Shown here: piece by piece, positions 1-7,103 of the stretch | How positions within the stretch are numbered: the first letter of the stretch is position 1 | Layout: the number at the start of each line of letters is the position of its first letter | Assembly: GCA_902478875.1 (NCBI GenBank) | Contig: CABSMZ010000030.1 | Location: forward strand, 1-13,971 | Length of the DNA: 13,971 nucleotides | From: an uncultured Collinsella sp. | Lineage (GTDB): Bacteria; Actinomycetota; Coriobacteriia; Coriobacteriales; Coriobacteriaceae | Direction: 5' to 3' | Notes under the pieces: model-generated | The model's input: the letters and a program-made list of their open reading frames with translations, nothing else | What the model was told of the DNA's origin: nothing | The model's database searches: none | Position numbers and translations under genes: made by a program

Positions 1-32
1 CGTCGGCAGCGTCAGATGTGTATAAGAGACAG
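1..32 (+). other. Illumina Nextera Read 1 transposase adapter (contamination)
   Basis: These bases match the Nextera Read 1 adapter minus its first T. Positions 14-32 are the complete 19-bp Tn5 mosaic end AGATGTGTATAAGAGACAG. This is untrimmed library sequence at a contig end, not part of the genome and not a natural Tn5 insertion. Genomic sequence starts at about base 33, three bases beyond the hypA stop codon, so whatever lies downstream of hypA is missing. Confidence 0.97.
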
Positions 33-35
33 AAG

Positions 36-464
36 TTAGGCGATGTGGAGGGGGTTGGCGGCGTCGACGGCGTCGGGGGCGTCGGAAGGGCCATCGGGGG
101 CAGCGCCCGCCGGGTCCTCGTCGGAGGTCTCGATCTGCTTGATCATGACCTCTTGACCCTGGAGCAGATAGGTATCGCCGCTACCGCAATGGGGACAGGT
201 CTTGCCGTGCTCGACTGTCGCATAGTCGCGGCCGCACGCCTCGCAATGTGTCACGGCCTCGACGGGCTCCACAATAAGCTCCGCACCCTCGGTGATGGAC
301 TTTTTATCTGCCGCCCAGCGCCAAGCGTCGAGCAGCAAGTCGGAAACGACGCCCGAGACCTCGCCCAGCAGCAGCGTGACGCTCGAAACGCGACTCACGC
401 CATTGGCGCGCGCCACGTTCTCAACATCGCGAATGATGTGATAAACGATTCCCAATTCGTGCAC
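36..464 (-). CDS. hypA: HypA family nickel metallochaperone for hydrogenase maturation
   Basis: Encodes 142 residues and is read as HypA/HybF, which delivers Ni(II), usually together with HypB, to the active site of [NiFe]-hydrogenase and in some species to urease. The N-terminus Met-His-Glu is the family's nickel-binding motif. The structural zinc site is Cys74-x2-Cys77 and Cys90-x2-Cys93 (CEAC and CPHC). The start is GTG at 462-464, chosen because it places the conserved MHE at the terminus; a GGAAG Shine-Dalgarno lies 5 nt upstream. Typical HypA proteins end near residue 115, while this one carries an extra acidic Asp/Pro/Ala-rich tail of about 30 residues (113-142) with no zinc ligands. 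It follows the Fe-S oxidoreductase on the same strand after about 190 bp. Further hyp or hydrogenase genes would be expected downstream, but the contig stops there. Confidence 0.93.
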   Translation of the reverse strand: MHELGIVYHIIRDVENVARANGVSRVSSVTLLLGEVSGVVSDLLLDAWRWAADKKSITEGAELIVEPVEAVTHCEACGRDYATVEHGKTCPHCGSGDTYLLQGQEVMIKQIETSDEDPAGAAPDGPSDAPDAVDAANPLHIA

Positions 465-472
465 TTTTTCTT

Positions 473-494
473 CCGCCGTTCTAACGAACGGCGG
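473..494 (-). promoter_or_regulatory. Hairpin touching the hypA ribosome binding site
   Basis: A perfect 9-bp inverted repeat (CCGCCGTTC at 473-481, GAACGGCGG at 486-494) with a 4-nt loop. In the hypA transcript the 3' arm runs into the GGAAG Shine-Dalgarno (470-474) and shares two bases with it, so a folded leader could limit ribosome access. There is no U-tract on either strand, which argues against an intrinsic terminator. A DNA-level operator is the other possibility. Confidence 0.45.
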
Positions 495-545
495 TCGATT
501 TGACGCTGCGCGAGCCCCAGACGGGCGATCTGCCTTTCAATCGTC

Positions 546-570
546 GGGCATGGGCAAAAGCCCTATGCCC
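546..570 (-). terminator. Hairpin in the oxidoreductase-hypA gap, possible weak terminator
   Basis: GGGCATGGGC (546-555) pairs with GCCC-ATGCCC (560-570) around a 4-nt loop, with one bulged T at 564. It lies about 85 bp past the oxidoreductase stop codon and before hypA. No U-run follows, so it may attenuate or protect the 3' end rather than terminate fully. The rest of the 465-655 gap shows no gene and no clear hypA promoter. Confidence 0.3.
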
Positions 571-655
571 TCCTCTTTCAAGGCACCTCGCCACGCCTGG
601 GATTCGCTCGCTGTCCAACCGCCCCCTGCGCCGTTCGCTTTCTTGTTAGGTTCTT

Positions 656-3433
656 TTACTTCTTCCCAAATTTGATTTTAATTGCACGCTTGAGCGCATA
701 CTTACCCAGGCTGGGGAGCTTTTGCTCGTATTTGACCATCGTGGAGCACTCGGGGCGGTCGCGATCCAGATGGATGGCGTCGAACGCGCACTTGGTGGTG
801 CACAGACCGCAGCCGATGCACTTGTTGGGGTCGACGATCGAGGCACCGCAGCCCAAGCAGCGAGCGGTCTCGGCGCGCACCTGCTCCTCGGTAAAGGTCT
901 CGACGTACTCGCTAAACGGCGCGGCCTTCTCGCGCTCGCGGTCGACATGTGCCACCTCGCGGCTCGCGTTGTCGTAGCTCTCGATCACGACATCGTCGCG
1001 GTCGAGCGCGGTGTAGTGGCGCTGGTTGCGGCCGATGGTGAGCGTGGAGCCCGGCTGCACAAAGCGATGGATGGACACGGCGGCCTCGTGACCGGCAGCG
1101 ATGGCGTCGATGGCAAAGCTCGGACCGGTGTAGACGTCGCCGCCCACAAAGATGTCGGGCTCGGCGGTCTGGTAGGTCTGGGGATCGGCAAGGGCACCCT
1201 GGCCGCGGCCAAGCTCCACCTTGGAGCCAGCCAGCAGGTCGCCCCACACAATGGACTGGCCAATCGACATGACGACACGGTCGGCATCGACACGACGCAG
1301 GTCGCTCTCGTCGTACTCGGGCGCAAACCGGCCCTCGTCGTCAAAGACACGCGTGCAGCGCTTAAAGGTGATACCGCACACACGACCGGCCTCGTCCAGG
1401 TGAACCTCCTTGGGACCCCAACCGCAGCTGATGTGTGCGCCGTCCTCGATGGCCTCGCGACGCTCTTCCTCGCTGGCGGGCATCTGCGCCTCGCTCTCCA
1501 GGCAGAACATCTCAACGTGCTCGGAGCCCAGGCGGCAGGCGTTGCGGGCCACGTCGATGGCCACGTTGCCGCCGCCCACCACGATGGTGCGGCCGGGCAG
1601 CGCGTCGATCTTGCCGCTGTTGACCTCGCGCAAGAAGTCGACGGCCACGGTCACGTCCTCGGCATCCTCGCCCGGAATACCGGCAAGGCGGCCGCCCTGG
1701 CAGCCAATAGCCACGTAGAAGGCCTTAAAGCCCTGCTCGCGCAGCTCGTCGAGCGTCACATCGCGGCCGACCTCCACGCCATAGCGGAACTCGGCACCCA
1801 TCAGGCGAATGATCTCGACCTCGGCCTCGATAACGTCCTTCTCCAGCTTAAAGCTGGGAATACCGTAGGTAAGCATACCGCCCGGGCGCTCGTTCTTCTC
1901 GAACAAGACAGGCTTGTAGCCCTTCTCGGCCAGGTAGAAAGCGCAGGACAGGCCGGCGGGACCGGCACCGATGATGGCGATCTTCTGATCGAAGCCGCCA
2001 GCGCGCGTCGGCGTCACCACGGGCGGGACATAGCGGGTCGCGGCATCAAGATCGCGCTGGGCGATGAACTTCTTGACCTCGTCGATAGCCACGGCGGCGT
2101 CCACACGGCCGCGGGTGCAGGCGTCTTCGCAGCGGCGGTTGCACACACGGCCGCAGATGGCGGGCAGCGGGTTCTCGCGCTTAATGAGTGCTAGGGCCTC
2201 GTCATAGCGGCCCTGCGCCGCGAGCTTCAGATAGCCCTGAACGGCAACGTGCGCGGGGCAAGCCGTCTTGCAGGGCGCGGTGCCGGACTCGTGCGTTTCG
2301 ATACGATTATCGTTGCGGTAGTTGGGCGACCACTTAGTGTGATCCCACTTGGTGGCATCGGGCAGTTCCTGGCGCGGATACTCGGGCACCTGTCCGCCGG
2401 CCTTTTTGCTGCAGAGCTTCTGGCCCAGCTTAGCGGCACCGGCCGGGCACACCTCAACGCAGCGACCGCAGGCCACGCACTTGTCCTTCTCGACCTTGGC
2501 GACATAGGCCGAGCGCGACAGGTTGGGCGTGTTGAACAGCTGCGAGGTGCGCAGGGCGTAGCACACGTTGACGTTGCAGTTGCAGATGGCGAAGATTTTG
2601 TTCTCGCCGTCGATGTTGGTGATCTGGTGCACAAAGCCGTTGTCCTCGGCCTGGCGCAGGATGTCGTAAACCTCGTCGCGGGTCACGTAATGGCCACGAT
2701 CGGTCTCGACCACGTAGTCGGCCATATCGCCCACGGCGATGCACCAATCGGCCGGGTCGTCGGCGCAGCCCTCACCCATCACGCGACGGCTCGCGCGGCA
2801 ACTGCAGGTGCTGGCGGCATACTTGCCCTCGTATTTGTCGAGCCAGTGCTCGATATGCTCAATAGGCACCGAGGTGCTCGCGGCGTCAATGGCCTTCTCG
2901 ACCGGAATGACGTGCATGCCGATACCGGCGCCTCCGGGCGGCACCATCGGCGTGGCCTTGGACAGCGGGCCCTTGGATGCCTGTTCAAAGAACTTAGCGT
3001 AGACCGGGTGCTCCTCGAGCTGGCTCACGCGCATGTTGAGGAACTCGGCAGAACCCGGCACCAGCATGGGCAGCACCCACTGCTTGGCGCGCTCGGGGTT
3101 TTCCCAGTTGTACTCGAGCAGACCCGTGTAGCTCATGTCGTCGAGCATCTTCTCGATATCGGCCTCGGGCATGCCGGTGAGCTTGACCATCTCGGGCAGC
3201 GTATAGGGACGGCGCATCTTCATCTTGCAGAGCACTTCGGCCTGCTCGTCGGTTGCGGCCTCGGCAAACGACCAGTACTCGTAGCCCAGCAGCTCGTCGC
3301 GATGCAGCAGACGGTTGGTGCAATGCTCACACAGTTTGACGATTGCCTCGCGCGGATGCTCCGGCAGCGGCGGCACGAACTCCGAACCGATGTCGGGCTC
3401 GGTGTAGCTAATTCCCGGTCCGTTGAGAATCAT
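656..3433 (-). CDS. Multi-cluster Fe-S/FAD/NAD(P) oxidoreductase (GltD/NfnB-like core)
   Basis: Encodes 925 residues and is a probable cytoplasmic NAD(P)-linked electron-transfer flavoprotein. Residues 30-120 are a helical, possibly winged-helix, region. Residues 210-291 are a Cys-rich segment (CSC, C223, C231, CNC, C291). Residues 319-329 hold a CVACGRCVEVCP cluster motif. Residues 388-439 form the Fer4_20 two-cluster domain typical of glutamate synthase small subunits (C388, C392, C427, C431, C435, C439). A GAGPAG FAD site is near 489-494, a second Rossmann motif GGGNVAID at 620-627, and the C-terminal FAD motif GGD at 764-766. Residues 859-882 add another ferredoxin motif (CIGCGLCTTKC). 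It is far longer than GltD (about 470 residues). ATG 3433 is preferred because an AGAAGGGA Shine-Dalgarno precedes it; the in-frame start at 3532 has none and lies inside a predicted operator. The physiological substrate cannot be read from the sequence. Confidence 0.88.
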   Translation of the reverse strand: MILNGPGISYTEPDIGSEFVPPLPEHPREAIVKLCEHCTNRLLHRDELLGYEYWSFAEAATDEQAEVLCKMKMRRPYTLPEMVKLTGMPEADIEKMLDDMSYTGLLEYNWENPERAKQWVLPMLVPGSAEFLNMRVSQLEEHPVYAKFFEQASKGPLSKATPMVPPGGAGIGMHVIPVEKAIDAASTSVPIEHIEHWLDKYEGKYAASTCSCRASRRVMGEGCADDPADWCIAVGDMADYVVETDRGHYVTRDEVYDILRQAEDNGFVHQITNIDGENKIFAICNCNVNVCYALRTSQLFNTPNLSRSAYVAKVEKDKCVACGRCVEVCPAGAAKLGQKLCSKKAGGQVPEYPRQELPDATKWDHTKWSPNYRNDNRIETHESGTAPCKTACPAHVAVQGYLKLAAQGRYDEALALIKRENPLPAICGRVCNRRCEDACTRGRVDAAVAIDEVKKFIAQRDLDAATRYVPPVVTPTRAGGFDQKIAIIGAGPAGLSCAFYLAEKGYKPVLFEKNERPGGMLTYGIPSFKLEKDVIEAEVEIIRLMGAEFRYGVEVGRDVTLDELREQGFKAFYVAIGCQGGRLAGIPGEDAEDVTVAVDFLREVNSGKIDALPGRTIVVGGGNVAIDVARNACRLGSEHVEMFCLESEAQMPASEEERREAIEDGAHISCGWGPKEVHLDEAGRVCGITFKRCTRVFDDEGRFAPEYDESDLRRVDADRVVMSIGQSIVWGDLLAGSKVELGRGQGALADPQTYQTAEPDIFVGGDVYTGPSFAIDAIAAGHEAAVSIHRFVQPGSTLTIGRNQRHYTALDRDDVVIESYDNASREVAHVDREREKAAPFSEYVETFTEEQVRAETARCLGCGASIVDPNKCIGCGLCTTKCAFDAIHLDRDRPECSTMVKYEQKLPSLGKYALKRAIKIKFGKK

Positions 3434-3525
3434 GTTTGTCCCTTCTCTTGCCACAGCCCGGCGAGGCCGCGGCGCCCCTCTTTTTTGCAGGCCAGACGTG
3501 CCCCCATGCCGTTCACCCGCCATTG

Positions 3526-3540
3526 TTGACATTGTGTCAA
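3526..3540. promoter_or_regulatory. Predicted TetR operator 1 (palindrome)
   Basis: TTGACA-TTG-TGTCAA, 6-bp perfect arms with a 3-bp centre, in the divergent region between the oxidoreductase and the TetR gene. It has the same architecture as the palindrome at 3549-3563, centred 23 bp away. TTGACA also matches a sigma-70 -35 box in either direction, so a bound regulator would block polymerase. Assignment to the adjacent TetR protein is inferred from position. Confidence 0.65.
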
Positions 3541-3548
3541 AAACAGTA

Positions 3549-3563
3549 TTGACGAACCGTCAA
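3549..3563. promoter_or_regulatory. Predicted TetR operator 2 (palindrome)
   Basis: TTGACG-AAC-CGTCAA, 6-bp perfect arms with a 3-bp centre. With 3526-3540 it defines the consensus TTGAC(A/G)N3(T/C)GTCAA. TTGACG could serve as a -35 element for the regulator gene, although no good -10 box was found 17 bp further on. Confidence 0.65.
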
Positions 3564-3579
3564 CAATATTCAAGACTGT

Positions 3580-3594
3580 TAGGCGAACGGTCAG
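3580..3594. promoter_or_regulatory. Possible degenerate third operator
   Basis: TAGGCGAACGGTCAG matches the 3549-3563 palindrome at 11 of 15 positions, including the shared CGAAC core, and is centred 31 bp from it, about three helical turns. It lies close to where the tetR transcript would start. It could be a weak accessory site or chance similarity. Confidence 0.4.
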
Positions 3595-3621
3595 GCAAAA
3601 GAGGATGAAAGGCGGCAAAAC

Positions 3622-4284
3622 ATGGGCAACAACACAGCAGATACCTCTGTGGTCGATGCCGTCCCCGCATCCGATAGCGCGGCAAAGCGCCTGACGGGCG
3701 ACGAACGCCGTCGCGAGATCCTCGATGCCGTGCGCACCGTAAGCTCCGAGCTGGGCGTGTCCCACCTATCGGTATCGGCCGTGACCAAGCGAGCCGGCTG
3801 CACGCGCTCGCTGTTCTACCACTACTTCGCCGACATGGACGCCGCCGTCACCGCTGTTATGGACGAGGCAATCGACGGTTTTATCTCCGAGCTCGAGCAG
3901 TGGAATGCCAACCGCATCGTCGGTGATATTGAAGGCGCGCTCGACACCGTCGCCCCGCTCTTTAAGCGTCTGGTCGCCAGCGGCCACGAGCTGCCGAGTA
4001 CGCTCACCTCAAGCAGCGGCGCGCTCTACGGCGGCTTTTTGCACAACGTGGTTCAGCGCGTGGCGCAGTATATCTGCGACACCACCGTGATGGATTTTGT
4101 CGCCCATCACGAGCTGCGCATCGACCATGTCTACGAAACGTTCTACACCCTCATCATGGGTCTTTTGATGTATATCCGCACGCACCCCGATGTGCCCGAC
4201 GAGACGGTCAAGGAAATCATCGCCTCGACGCTCCACATCGAGGGCTACACCGCCAAGTATCCGGAGCGCAAGCCCCAGAACTGA
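3622..4284 (+). CDS. TetR/AcrR family transcriptional regulator
   Basis: Encodes 220 residues. Residues 28-75 form the TetR DNA-binding domain: an ERRREILDAV helix, then a helix-turn-helix at about 49-68 (LSVSAVTKRAGCTRSLFYHYF), which has the family's YHYF-type recognition end. The rest is helical ligand-binding and dimerisation sequence that cannot be matched to a known ligand. The first 25 residues are a low-complexity leader before the domain. The ATG at 3622 has an AAAGG-type Shine-Dalgarno upstream. It is divergent from the Fe-S oxidoreductase and followed after 63 bp by a membrane-protein gene on the same strand. It therefore probably represses both directions and itself through the palindromes at 3526-3594. 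Confidence 0.9.
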   Translation: MGNNTADTSVVDAVPASDSAAKRLTGDERRREILDAVRTVSSELGVSHLSVSAVTKRAGCTRSLFYHYFADMDAAVTAVMDEAIDGFISELEQWNANRIVGDIEGALDTVAPLFKRLVASGHELPSTLTSSSGALYGGFLHNVVQRVAQYICDTTVMDFVAHHELRIDHVYETFYTLIMGLLMYIRTHPDVPDETVKEIIASTLHIEGYTAKYPERKPQN

Positions 4285-4347
4285 CGACATTTGGCCAAAC
4301 TGCCCGCGATCAGAAGAGGGGCCGCGGGCGTGTGAAAGGAGAGCAGC

Positions 4348-5355
4348 ATGCTGTTCGATGTTTGGGGTAGCGATACCCTTATCCACTGGGCCGGCTGGGC
4401 CATGGTCTTTATTGGCCTGATCGTGCTCAACGAGGTCGGCCGCCGCACCAAGCTGGGCGCGGCAATCATCTTTGGCGTGGCTCCGCTGGCCATGACCATC
4501 TACTGCGTCGCCATCGCCATCGGCGTCTCACAGGGCGCCGAGTGGGCGCTCACCAACCCCACCCATGTATACCAGAACAGCTGGTTCCACTACGCCAAGG
4601 TATACGCGGCGCTGGCCGGTTGCTGGGGCTTCATCGCCATTAAGTACCAGTGGGGAAAGATCGGCAAGGCGCATTGGTTCCGCGCGTGGCCGTTTGTGAT
4701 CGTCGCCATCAACATCTTGATCGCCGTCGTGTCCGACTTCGAGAGCGCCTATCACTTCTTTGTCCTGGGCCAGTCCACTTGGGTCACCTCCGAAGGTGCT
4801 ACGCAGCTTGCCGGCTGGAACAACGTGTTCAACGGCATCGCCGGTCTCATCAACATCTTCTGCATGACCGGTTGGTGGAGCGTCTACGCCTCCGAGGATC
4901 AGACCGACATGTTGTGGCCCGACATGACTTGGGTCTACATCATCGCCTACGATATCTGGAACTTCTGCTACACCTACAACTGCCTGCCCACCCACTCTTG
5001 GTTCTGCGGCTTTGCGCTGCTGCTGGCGCCCACCGTCGCCGCCTTTATCTGGAACAAGGGCGGCTGGATTCAGAACCGCGCCTTTACGCTTGCTATTTGG
5101 TGCATGTTTGCCCAGGTGTTCCCGTACTTCCAGGAGGAGTCCATCTTTGTGACCCACTCCACGCTCGACCCCGGCGCCGCCACCGCGGTCTCGGTCGCCG
5201 CGCTGGTCGCCAACGTTGCCGCGATCATCTACATCGCCTACCGTGCCAAGAAGCTCGGCCGCAATCCCTACAAGCAGGATGTCTTTGAGGGCACCAGCGA
5301 TTGGGAGAAGGCCACCGCTCGCCGCGCCAAGGTTGATTACGCGCACGCCGAGTAA
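4348..5355 (+). CDS. Trp-rich multi-pass membrane protein (DUF5692-like)
   Basis: Encodes 335 residues with about eight or nine hydrophobic segments, roughly at 14-30, 37-60, 81-100, 112-130, 154-176, 192-210, 217-235, 245-262 and 277-299. It is strikingly rich in Trp, Tyr and His near membrane boundaries and ends in a charged cytoplasmic-type tail. It has no signal peptide and no transporter or enzyme motif that I can name. The overall look resembles the uncharacterised DUF5692 family, but that is recall, not a search. A strong GAAAGGAG Shine-Dalgarno (4334-4341) sits 6 nt before ATG. It is 63 bp behind tetR and is closed by a strong terminator, so the two are probably one transcript. Its context suggests a membrane partner, transporter or sensor for the substrate of the divergent Fe-S oxidoreductase. 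Confidence 0.82.
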   Translation: MLFDVWGSDTLIHWAGWAMVFIGLIVLNEVGRRTKLGAAIIFGVAPLAMTIYCVAIAIGVSQGAEWALTNPTHVYQNSWFHYAKVYAALAGCWGFIAIKYQWGKIGKAHWFRAWPFVIVAINILIAVVSDFESAYHFFVLGQSTWVTSEGATQLAGWNNVFNGIAGLINIFCMTGWWSVYASEDQTDMLWPDMTWVYIIAYDIWNFCYTYNCLPTHSWFCGFALLLAPTVAAFIWNKGGWIQNRAFTLAIWCMFAQVFPYFQEESIFVTHSTLDPGAATAVSVAALVANVAAIIYIAYRAKKLGRNPYKQDVFEGTSDWEKATARRAKVDYAHAE

Positions 5356-5423
5356 CGCGCTGGTCGCTGTTGGCACTTGGACATAGGCCCGCCCGCCAGG
5401 CTTTTCAATCCAATGTCTCGCAG

Positions 5424-5465
5424 AGCCCCCGGAAAGCGTTTCGCTCGCTTTCCGGGGGCTTTTTT
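5424..5465 (+). terminator. Strong intrinsic terminator after the tetR-membrane protein unit
   Basis: A perfect 15-bp GC-rich stem (AGCCCCCGGAAAGCG at 5424-5438 with its complement at 5446-5460) and a 7-nt loop, followed directly by a run of six T. It begins about 70 bp past the membrane-protein stop codon. Confidence 0.95.
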
Positions 5466-5473
5466 CATCCCGC

Positions 5474-5502
5474 TTGCATTCAAAAACACGCGCATATATA
5501 AA
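5474..5502 (+). promoter_or_regulatory. Sigma-70-like promoter for the acidic membrane protein
   Basis: TTGCAT (5474-5479) and TATAAA (5497-5502) are separated by exactly 17 bp, immediately after the preceding terminator. Transcription would start near 5509, leaving a leader of about 75 nt before the ATG at 5585. Confidence 0.6.
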
Positions 5503-5584
5503 ATCGGATTTCAAATCCTGCGGCGGCCCTATAGGGTCCCGTTTTTGGGTACAGTGTTGTCCCGATATTGAGCTTGGGGGATAT

Positions 5585-7096
5585 ATGAAAGATGAAACGA
5601 TGGGCCAAGAGGATGCGGCCCAAGATGCAGAAGCGTGTGCCGAGGCCCTGGAGAGCCTAGACCGGATTGCGCTAGACGAGCTCTCGTTTAGCGATTCGGC
5701 CGTCGACGCACAGGACGAGGCGCACGAAGACACCGAGGACGAAGTCAGCGACGCCAAAGACGCTCCTGACGAAGCCGAAGCCGAAGCCGAAGCCGAAGCC
5801 GAAGCCGAAGAGGACGATAGCAGGGCCGACGACCAGCCCGAATCCGACACGAGCGAAGAAACCATCCTGCTCGACAACTTGCCGGCCGAAGATTCGCTGA
5901 CCCGCGAGCTCCCTGGCCTGGGCTCCGCGCCTGCCGTGGACGAGACCATCGCCATGGGCGATATCCCCCTACCGTCTGTTCCTTCGGCACATGAGGCCGA
6001 GGCCCGTCACCGCAAGATATCGCCCAAGCGCCGCAACCTGATGGTTGCTGGCGTTGTGGCCGTCGCGCTCGTCGCCGGCGGCGCAGGCTATGCTGCCTGG
6101 AACGGATATCAGCAAGAGCAGGCTGCCGCTGTCGCCGCCAGTGCGCACACGATGATGTCGGTGCAGATTGGCGTGCATGCCGCAGGGCTCGACTGCTCAA
6201 CTGGTTCCAAGATTCCCGTGCAGGCGAGCGGCCAGGATTCCGACGGTTCTTCCGTGAGCGAAACGCTCTACGTTGACGAACACGGTCGCGGCATTAAGCT
6301 GCTGCCCGGCGACTATACGCTCTCCATCGCTGGGTCCCCCATCGCAGCCGACGGTACCATTTACACCGTGCCGACCACCAAGGCGCAGGTCACCATTAAG
6401 AGCGATGGGCAGGATTTGAGTGCCCAGGCCACCTTTAAGCTCAAGGTGCCTTCGGCCGACACAGTGACTGACGACCAGATCGATGCCGCCGCCAAGTATG
6501 CCGAGGAAGGCGGGGTGAACTCCGCCGCGGTCGCAAAGGTGCTCCAGCAGGCGGCAACCGCGCGCCGTGACGCCGCCGTCAACGCCGTGAGCTCCCGCGA
6601 GGCACAGGCGGCCCGCGACGCCGATGCTCGACATAAGGCAACGGACCTGTATCAGCTCGATATTCCGGTTGAGTGGTACGGCAAGGTCGCAACCTGGCAA
6701 AACGGCAGCACGCTATGCATTTATCTGGACGGCGACACCAACACGCCGCTCGTGACGCTTGTCGCGGTGCGCGACGGCGAGAGCTTTACGCCCGATGAGG
6801 GCGATGCGGTTTTGGGTGCGGCAAACCTCGGCAACGGCTACACCGTCTACGCCAGCGGCCCCGTCTATCCGTACGTGGTGCCCCAGACCATCAACGGACG
6901 CACGCAAGACCCCGTATCGACCTACCCCATGGACACTGCAGTTGAGCTTGTCGAGCTCACGACCGGCAACCGCTACACCTATAGTCAGATCAAGAACGTG
7001 CTGGTCGGCAAAGACGGCAAGGCCGACGCTGCCACCAAGCTCGAATGCGACTACCTCGCCCAGATTCTGATGCCGAGCATCAAAGCCCAGGACTAG
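5585..7096 (+). CDS. Single-pass membrane protein with acidic cytoplasmic tail, unknown function
   Basis: Encodes 503 residues and is not recognised. Residues 1-140 are strongly acidic and probably disordered, with a Glu-Ala repeat at 63-75 and two similar motifs, EETILL (91-96) and DETIAM (119-124). A basic patch (SPKRR) precedes one transmembrane helix at about 152-172, so by the positive-inside rule the acidic part is cytoplasmic and residues 173-503 are outside. The outer part has a beta-rich stretch (about 190-290), a helical Ala-rich linker (295-350) and a second compact beta-rich domain (355-500). I see no catalytic motif. ATG 5585 is chosen because GGGGG lies just upstream; the in-frame ATG at 5474 falls on the predicted promoter. 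It is monocistronic and convergent with the ATPase gene. A signalling or envelope role is conceivable but unproven. Confidence 0.8.
   Translation: MKDETMGQEDAAQDAEACAEALESLDRIALDELSFSDSAVDAQDEAHEDTEDEVSDAKDAPDEAEAEAEAEAEAEEDDSRADDQPESDTSEETILLDNLPAEDSLTRELPGLGSAPAVDETIAMGDIPLPSVPSAHEAEARHRKISPKRRNLMVAGVVAVALVAGGAGYAAWNGYQQEQAAAVAASAHTMMSVQIGVHAAGLDCSTGSKIPVQASGQDSDGSSVSETLYVDEHGRGIKLLPGDYTLSIAGSPIAADGTIYTVPTTKAQVTIKSDGQDLSAQATFKLKVPSADTVTDDQIDAAAKYAEEGGVNSAAVAKVLQQAATARRDAAVNAVSSREAQAARDADARHKATDLYQLDIPVEWYGKVATWQNGSTLCIYLDGDTNTPLVTLVAVRDGESFTPDEGDAVLGAANLGNGYTVYASGPVYPYVVPQTINGRTQDPVSTYPMDTAVELVELTTGNRYTYSQIKNVLVGKDGKADAATKLECDYLAQILMPSIKAQD
5771..5810 (+). repeat. GAAGCC hexanucleotide tandem repeat inside the coding region
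   Basis: Six exact copies of GAAGCC (5771-5806) plus a partial GAAG. They encode Glu-Ala pairs in the acidic cytoplasmic tail. Gain or loss of units by slippage would keep the reading frame and only change tail length. Confidence 0.95.
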
Positions 7097-7103
7097 CCGG
7101 GCG

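Noticed and set aside
1..32. A natural Tn5 or IS50 insertion end
   Set aside because: The engineered hyperactive mosaic end joined to the exact Illumina tail at a contig terminus shows library adapter rather than a transposon.
722..2194. A 490-codon open frame antisense to the Fe-S oxidoreductase
   Set aside because: It lies wholly opposite a gene with clear domain motifs; its composition (Val/Ala/Gly/His/Asp-rich, no motif) is typical of a high-GC shadow frame. The frames at 2249-3529 (+), 4528-5955 (-), 9160-10317 (+) and 10387-11784 (+) are rejected for the same reason.
3434..3532. A 33-residue N-terminal extension of the oxidoreductase from the ATG at 3532
   Set aside because: No ribosome binding site, the start lies within operator 1, and the encoded Arg/Gly-rich stretch looks non-coding; ATG 3433 has a good Shine-Dalgarno.
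4302..4329. A terminator between tetR and the membrane-protein gene
   Set aside because: There is a 7-bp inverted repeat (GCCCGCG/CGCGGGC) but the 14-nt loop and lack of a T-run make termination unlikely; it precedes a strong ribosome site, so co-transcription is favoured.
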